From: Rhizobium sp. Q54
Lineage (GTDB): Bacteria; Pseudomonadota; Alphaproteobacteria; UBA2966; CAIVPW01
Length of the DNA stretch: 64,000 nt
Reading direction: 5' to 3'
NCBI GenBank assembly: GCA_945947575.1
Contig: CAMEYM010000015.1
Location: 1 to 64,000 of the forward strand
The position numbers and the translations under genes are program-made. Below the pieces are notes generated by a model that worked only from the letters and a program-made list of their open reading frames with translations, did no database searches and had not been told where the DNA came from. Shown here in pieces: positions 59,077 to 64,000 of this stretch (the first letter of the stretch is position 1; every line of letters begins with the position of its first letter).

Positions 59077-60369
59077 CTAGTGGACGGCGCGGCGCGCCGG
59101 CATCGGGTCGGCGCGCTTGGGCGCCGGCGCCTCAACGGCGTGCGGGCCATGCTCGCGCGGCGTGCGGCCGGTAGTCGCGGCTGCGGCTTTCGCAGGTTCG
59201 CGCGGGGTGTGGCCGACCTCGTGGTGCGAATCGGCGACGCCGGGATCGGCGAGCGCCTGGCTCAGGTCGACGAACGCCAGATCGGCGTCGGCGAGCTTGG
59301 CGCCTTGGATATTGGTCGGCGCCAGCTTGCCGGTGAGGTGGCCCTTGCCATCGCGCAGCTCGACCGGCCTGAGGATGGCGTAGCCGAGCTTGGCGCGGCG
59401 CAAGTCCGCGTTGGTAAGCAGCGCGCCCGAGATGTTGCAGCGGCGGAGATCGGCTTCGCTCAGGTTCGCGTCCCGCAGGTCCGCAAGCAGCAGTTTGGCG
59501 CCGACAAGGTTGGCGCCGGATAGGTTGACGCCGCGCAGCCCGGCGCCGCTCAGGTAGATGCCGGCGAGCTGGGCGCCCTGCAGGTCGGCCCCTTCGAGCA
59601 CGGCTCGGGTGCCGAGGTTGCCGCCCGAGTCGAGCCACAGCACGTGCTCGCGCACGGCGGCCTGTATCTCCTCGGTCAGCTTCGCGGCGCCGAGGCAGAT
59701 CGATGCCTCGCGCAGGTCGGCCGACGCGAGATCGACTTCGGCGAGGAGAGCGCCGATCAGCCGCGCGCCGTTGAGGCGTGCCATGCCGAGCTTGGCGCCC
59801 TTAAGGTTGGCGCCGCCGAGATCGGCGCCGGTGAGCGCAGCCGACGTCAGGTCGGCGCCGCGCAAATCAGCGCCACGGAGATCGACCTGGTGGCCGGTGG
59901 AGTTGCGCAAGTTCGCTTCCTTCAAGGATGCGTTGCGCATGTTGGCGCTGGAGATCTTGGCGTTCTCAAGGTCCGTCTGATCGAGCGTGGCGCCGGTCAG
60001 GTCGGCGGTCTGGATGCGCTCGCTGCCGAGCAGTCCGCCGGGGCGCAGGTCGGAGCCCGCCATGCGGGCGCTGTTGAGCTTGGCGCCGGCGAGCTTCGCC
60101 CCGCGCAGATCGGCGCGCTCGAAGTTGGCGCCGGTGGCGACGGCACGCTCGAAGTTGGCGCCGTACAAGTCCGCGGAGCTGAAGTCGGCGCGGGTCAGAT
60201 CGCAGTTGTGGAAGTCCGCCCCGGACAGGCTCGCGTCATGCAGGTTGACGCCCGGGAGGCGTAGTCCGGACAGGTCCTGGCCGCGAAGGTCGGCCTTGGC
60301 CCCTCCAATTTGGCCGCGCACGAAACGGTCGTGGCGGACGAGGACGTTGACGAGTTCCTGAGGGGTCAC
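59077..60369 (-). CDS. Pentapeptide-repeat protein
   Basis: This is a 430-residue protein dominated by A(D/N)LxG-type pentapeptide repeats from about residue 24 to 355 (for example ADLRGQDLSGLRLPGVNLHDASLSGADF). It is predicted to form a right-handed quadrilateral beta-helix. A break near 220-250 (LTEEIQAAVREHVLWLDSGGNLG) holds a short helical insert. The C-terminal 60 residues are Pro/Ala/Arg-rich (HTPREPAKAAAA). GTG 60369 is chosen because AGGAG lies eight bases upstream; an ATG 69 bases earlier has no ribosome site. Function is unknown. Confidence 0.87.
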   Translation of the reverse strand: MTPQELVNVLVRHDRFVRGQIGGAKADLRGQDLSGLRLPGVNLHDASLSGADFHNCDLTRADFSSADLYGANFERAVATGANFERADLRGAKLAGAKLNSARMAGSDLRPGGLLGSERIQTADLTGATLDQTDLENAKISSANMRNASLKEANLRNSTGHQVDLRGADLRGADLTSAALTGADLGGANLKGAKLGMARLNGARLIGALLAEVDLASADLREASICLGAAKLTEEIQAAVREHVLWLDSGGNLGTRAVLEGADLQGAQLAGIYLSGAGLRGVNLSGANLVGAKLLLADLRDANLSEADLRRCNISGALLTNADLRRAKLGYAILRPVELRDGKGHLTGKLAPTNIQGAKLADADLAFVDLSQALADPGVADSHHEVGHTPREPAKAAAATTGRTPREHGPHAVEAPAPKRADPMPARRAVH

Positions 60370-60768
60370 GGTGTTTGCTCCTAGAGGCTGACCTAGGAAT
60401 GCCGCAACCCTGGGGTGAAGGTCTGTGAGGTGGCCCACAACCTAGGGGTCGGAGGACACAGGCAGCCCGTCTCTCGGTCGCGCCCCAACCCTTGCCAGCT
60501 TGGCCTACGCTATACTCGCAGCAATAGAACCGAAGGTGGTGCAATTCAACGCAGGGTAGTAAAGTCTGCTGGCTTGTGGACCATTGGGGTCCCGGCCCGG
60601 CATGGGAGTGCCGAGCCAGGAAGGTCAGGGCGGGGGATGGGCCAAGAGGCCTTTTGCGATGCGGAGCGATGCGCCCGCACGGCGCTGCCGTGGCGGTGCG
60701 AACGGTCGCATGCCCATCACTTTGGCCGCACTCTGTGGACAATCGGCCGGTTATCCCGCGCGCCAGGT
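60370..60768. other. Intergenic region, possible small RNA
   Basis: These 399 bases separate the starts and stops of two minus-strand genes and hold no convincing frame. A TATACT box is at 60511-60516 on the plus strand. Downstream lie a hairpin (CGGCA/TGCCG at 60598-60613, extended by GGC/GCC with one mismatch) and a weak terminator-like GGCC-AAGA-GGCC followed by TTTT (60640-60655). A transcript from about 60523 to 60655 is conceivable, but no known RNA family fits. Confidence 0.35.
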
Positions 60769-61290
60769 CTACGGGGCAGTAGCGTCGGCAACGAATACGT
60801 AGCCGCCATTGCGCACCGTGCGGATCATGCGCGGATTGTCCGGATCGTCGCCGAGCTTGCGGCGCAGGCGGTCGACCTTAACGTCGATGCTGCGATCGAA
60901 GGCGGGGGTATGCCGGTCACACAGCGGGTTGAGCAGCTGATCGCGGCTGAGCACGCGATTGGCATGGGTGACCAGAGTCTCACGCAACTTGCTGCGGCCG
61001 CTGACAGTCGCGATGCCGATGTCGTAGCGCTCGGGCAGGCGGCGCGTGATAGCGAGGCCATCTTCATCCCGCAGGGACCGGTCGACGATCGCCACGGCGA
61101 CGTCGCCGCCCCACAGAATCTGGCTGATGCGCTTGCCGTCAGGCAGCGCAGTGACGCGGAAGCCGGCCTGGGCAAGGGATGCCTCGATGATTTCGCGCAC
61201 ACCCGGGTCGTCGTCGATCACCAGCACGTGGCGCGCGGTCGGAGCCGGAGTGCGACCGCGGAGTGAGGCGATGACCCTGTCGGTCCGCAT
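60769..61290 (-). CDS. OmpR-family response regulator with a large internal deletion
   Basis: This is a 173-residue protein with the N-terminal half of a receiver (HVLVIDDDPGVREIIEASL, Asp near 70 in VAIVDRSLRDEDGL, then GIATVSGR). That half joins directly to the C-terminal half of an OmpR winged-helix domain (LVTHANRVLSRDQLL, FDRSIDVKVDRLRRKLGDDP, MIRTVRNGGYVFV). The normal middle of about 70 residues, with the conserved Lys, the linker and the first strands of the DNA-binding domain, is missing, but the frame is kept. A full member has about 240 residues. The ATG at 61290 lies inside the start of the divergent hybrid kinase gene. Confidence 0.82.
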   Translation of the reverse strand: MRTDRVIASLRGRTPAPTARHVLVIDDDPGVREIIEASLAQAGFRVTALPDGKRISQILWGGDVAVAIVDRSLRDEDGLAITRRLPERYDIGIATVSGRSKLRETLVTHANRVLSRDQLLNPLCDRHTPAFDRSIDVKVDRLRRKLGDDPDNPRMIRTVRNGGYVFVADATAP

Positions 61291-64000
61291 CACGCTCGCG
61301 ATGGTCGCCGTGGTCATCCTGACCGGCCTAACGGCCGCCGGACTCTCGTATCGGGGTCTGGAGCAGCGTCTGGTGCGCGAGGGTCTGGCGTTCCTCCAGG
61401 AGGAAGCGCGCCGCATCGCGCGCGACATCGAGGCCGGCACCGAGCTTGGCGCAGCCGAGCTTGGCGTGCTGGCCGAGGCGGCGGTCATCCAGGATCTGCG
61501 CGACAACCCGGACGAGGGGTACCGGCGCGTGCTGGCGGGGCAGTTCCTGTCCGCTGAGCTGCGCGCCAAGCCGGGATTCGCCCGCCTGCGGCTGGTCAGT
61601 CCGGCGACAGGGCGGGAGATCATCGCCGTCGAGCGTGATGCGCGCGGCGTCATCCAGACGATGCGCGACCGCGACTTGGACGAGGGCGAGCAGGCCGCGC
61701 TACTGGGGGTCGCCGCCACGCGCGGCCGTCTGGCGCTTGCCACCGTCGCGCCGGCGGCCGCAGCCGCGGGGATAGCGCGCGGGCGATTGACGCTACTGGC
61801 CACCGGCGGCGGCAACGCACAGGACGGCATCGTCATTGCCGATCTCGACCTCGGCACGATGCTGGCGGGGCGGGCCGCCGATCCGGCCGTGTCGGTCGTC
61901 TCGATGCGCGGCGAGCTCCTGCATCCGTTGGCGCTCGTGGCGGCGCCCGATTGGGATGTCGCGCGCGTCGTCACCGCCCTGCGCGGCGCGGATCGCGTTG
62001 CCTTCACCGTGCGCGTTGCTTCGGGCGTGCGCGAAGCCGTGGGCGTGGCGACCGCGAGCATCGCCGGCGGCTACCGCATCGCCGTTGTCACCACACGGCC
62101 GGTGGCATCGTTCCTCGCTGACGCGAATTCAATGCTGCGTTCAACGCTACTGGCAGCCGCGATCGCCGCGGTAGTTGCGGTGGGCCTTTCGATCTTGCTG
62201 GCGCGCTCCATCATCGAGCCGCTGTCGCGGATGACGGCGGCGGTGGCGCCAGGCGCCGACCGCCGCGCGATCAACCTGCCCATAGAGGCGCCGGGCGAAG
62301 TCGGAGTGCTGGCGCGGGCCTTCCAGCTGTCGCTCGATCAGGAGCGCCTGTTCAGCGCGGTCGCTGAAAACGTCGGCGAGGCGATCATGACCGTCAACGA
62401 TCGCTCCGAGATCGAGACGGCGAACTCCGCCGCTACACAGATGTACGGGTATGGCGACGGCGAGCTGATCGGATTGCCGCTCAACGCGCTCTCCGGTGAA
62501 CTGCCAGGGCGCCAGCCGGGCGACCTGATCGCGGCCCATGCCCTACGCCCGAGCCCTCGCCCGGGTGAGGACGGCGCCCAGGAGACTCTTGGTCGCCGCA
62601 AGGACGGCTCGCTTTTCCCGCTCGAGATGATCGTTAGCCACACCGTGGTCAACGGGCGGCTCTTCTTTATTGCGGCGACTCGCGACATCACTCAGCGGAA
62701 GCGCGCCGAGGCCGAACGACAGGAATCCGAGCGCCGCTTCGCCACCATGTTTCAGACCAGTCCGGCGCTGGTGACCATCACCAACCTGGACGACGGGCGC
62801 GTCTACGAGGTCAACAAGAGCTGGCTCGCCGCGTTCGGTCTTGAGCGCGACGCTGTCGTCGGTCATTCCATCGAGGAGCTCGGCATCGGGCTCAACTTCG
62901 ACGACCGCCGCCAGCTGCGCAACGCCCTCGCCATGTCAGGCTCCGTGCGGGACCTCGAGGTGCGCCTGCATCTGCGCGACGCCAAGGCGCTGGTGCTGCT
63001 CATGTCGGCCGAGGTGGTGCAGATCGACGGCCGCGCGCGCGTCATCACTACGAGCATCGACGTCACGGAATACCGCAAGAAAGAGGACCAGCTACGCCAG
63101 GCGCACCGCATGGACGCGGTCGGCCAGCTCGCCGGTGGCATTGCGCACGACTTCAATAACCTGCTCACCGTTATCCTCGGTACGTCCGAGTCCATGCGCG
63201 AGCTACTGCCGGCGCGCAGCCAGCGCCTGCGCGAGATGACCGACGTCGTCATCAACGCCGCAGACCGCGGTGCCGACCTGACCCGGCGGCTGCTGGCGTT
63301 CTCCCGTCGCCAGACTCTGGACCCCGAGGTGATCGATCCCAGCGACGCCATCCGCAGCTCGGAGATCATTCTGCGCCGCACGATGGGCGAAGACGTCGCC
63401 ATTCGCCTGTCCGTGTCACCCACGGTGAGCCGCGTCCACGTCGATCGCGGCCAGCTCGAGTCGGCGCTCCTCAACCTTGCAGTCAACGCGCGCGACGCCA
63501 TGCCCCACGGAGGCACCCTCACCATCGAGGCCGACGACAGCATGGTCGATGCCGCCAATGCGGCGCAATGCGGCGGCCTGAAGCCCGGCGCCTACGTGCG
63601 CATCGCGGTAAGTGACACCGGTACGGGCATGCCTCCTGAGGTCGCGGCGCGCGCCTTCGAGCCGTTCTTCACGACCAAGGGGCCAGGCAAGGGTACCGGC
63701 CTAGGCCTCAGCATGGTCTACGGATTCGTGACGCAGTCCGGCGGCACGGTACGCATCTTCAGCGAGCCAGGGCATGGCGCGCGTGTGACGATGTTCCTGC
63801 CGATGGCATCGCCGGCGCTCGCCGGAGGCGACACGAAGCCCGCGGAAGATTCTGTCAGCGCCGCAGCGGGCCAGATCACGGCGAGCGGCCTGACCGCACG
63901 CGTGCTCGTCGTCGAGGACGAGCCGAACGTGCGCGACCTCGTGCTGATGCAGCTTACTGCGCTGGGCTACACCGCCAACGCGGTCGAGGACGCGGCGTCG
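61271..64000 (+). CDS. Hybrid sensor histidine kinase (partial, runs off the window)
   Basis: This is a membrane-bound hybrid kinase of which 910 residues are seen. A first membrane span ([19 protein letters not shown]) precedes a periplasmic sensor (about 30-280). A second span ([19 protein letters not shown]), HAMP-like linker and two PAS domains (about 355-475 and 490-600) follow. The HisKA His is 626 ([11 protein letters not shown]), the ATPase is [27 protein letters not shown], and a receiver begins at [15 protein letters not shown] before the end. GGAGTGAGG precedes the ATG. It overlaps the divergent regulator gene by 20 bases. Confidence 0.92.
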   Translation, partial: MTLSVRITLAMVAVVILTGLTAAGLSYRGLEQRLVREGLAFLQEEARRIARDIEAGTELGAAELGVLAEAAVIQDLRDNPDEGYRRVLAGQFLSAELRAKPGFARLRLVSPATGREIIAVERDARGVIQTMRDRDLDEGEQAALLGVAATRGRLALATVAPAAAAAGIARGRLTLLATGGGNAQDGIVIADLDLGTMLAGRAADPAVSVVSMRGELLHPLALVAAPDWDVARVVTALRGADRVAFTVRVASGVREAVGVATASIAGGYRIAVVTTRPVASFLADANSMLRSTLLAAAIAAVVAVGLSILLARSIIEPLSRMTAAVAPGADRRAINLPIEAPGEVGVLARAFQLSLDQERLFSAVAENVGEAIMTVNDRSEIETANSAATQMYGYGDGELIGLPLNALSGELPGRQPGDLIAAHALRPSPRPGEDGAQETLGRRKDGSLFPLEMIVSHTVVNGRLFFIAATRDITQRKRAEAERQESERRFATMFQTSPALVTITNLDDGRVYEVNKSWLAAFGLERDAVVGHSIEELGIGLNFDDRRQLRNALAMSGSVRDLEVRLHLRDAKALVLLMSAEVVQIDGRARVITTSIDVTEYRKKEDQLRQAHRMDAVGQLAGGIAHDFNNLLTVILGTSESMRELLPARSQRLREMTDVVINAADRGADLTRRLLAFSRRQTLDPEVIDPSDAIRSSEIILRRTMGEDVAIRLSVSPTVSRVHVDRGQLESALLNLAVNARDAMPHGGTLTIEADDSMVDAANAAQCGGLKPGAYVRIAVSDTGTGMPPEVAARAFEPFFTTKGPGKGTGLGLSMVYGFVTQSGGTVRIFSEPGHGARVTMFLPMASPALAGGDTKPAEDSVSAAAGQITASGLTARVLVVEDEPNVRDLVLMQLTALGYTANAVEDAAS

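Noticed and set aside
60570-60660. SRP RNA or a known riboswitch in the hairpin-containing gap
   Set aside because: The conserved SRP loop, RNase P core, cobalamin box and c-di-GMP motifs were looked for by eye and are absent.

Overview
The window is GC-rich, densely coded DNA with no rRNA, tRNA, insertion sequence, prophage or CRISPR array that I can see. Gene content suggests an alphaproteobacterium, perhaps near the Rhodospirillales: red-type form I RuBisCO with CbbX, a HisKA_2/HWE-type histidine kinase, a Liv-type ABC operon, many single-domain response regulators, and several dehydrogenase and thiol-redox genes. The organism should be able to fix CO2 by the Calvin cycle. The taxonomic placement is inference from gene families only.

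Layout. 1-13.6 kb is mixed housekeeping: oligopeptidase B, DUF2937, an EEP-family hydrolase, a flavin reductase/FAH-family/MsrB overlapping set, a degenerate serine hydrolase, aminopeptidase N, an orphan molybdopterin dehydrogenase subunit and a GloB-like hydrolase. 13.7-19.4 kb holds a DUF1800/DUF1501 pair with a strong terminator, a SoxW-like thioredoxin whose signal peptide is cut off by an in-frame stop, and a lipoprotein-type subtilase autotransporter. 19.5-24.7 kb is signalling: a six-repeat coiled-coil protein next to a GAF-GAF-PAS adenylate cyclase, then a GAF/HisKA_2 kinase with its response regulator. 24.8-27.9 kb carries small genes and a DMT exporter.

28.0-37.7 kb is a minus-strand Calvin-cycle operon, in transcription order pfp, prk, tkt, gap, pgk, cbbL, cbbS, cbbX. 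It has no fructose/sedoheptulose bisphosphatase. A pyrophosphate-type phosphofructokinase is present instead and could do those steps. Just upstream, in the same direction, lie an atypical LuxR-type regulator without a phospho-acceptor Asp, a dipeptide-epimerase-like protein and a 2Fe-2S ferredoxin reductase.

40.8-47.1 kb is the most unusual part: a stand-alone cyclic-nucleotide-binding domain, an MBL-fold hydrolase, a 1182-residue flavoprotein that looks like NfnB and NfnA fused in one chain behind a new N-terminal domain, a CheY-like protein with Asn in place of the phospho-acceptor Asp, and an overlapping gene with an HPt-like motif. I propose this as a candidate undescribed redox-signalling cluster.

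47.1-64 kb has UbiX, a Sel1 protein, a complete liv operon, a PEBP-like protein, an amidohydrolase, a His-tailed 49-residue membrane protein, a double Rap1a/Tai-type protein, thiI with a probable frameshift in a G8 run, an SNase-like nuclease, nicotinamidase, a pentapeptide-repeat protein, an OmpR-type regulator with a large internal in-frame deletion, and a hybrid histidine kinase that runs off the end. Convergent genes are often packed so tightly that both stops share one CTAG.
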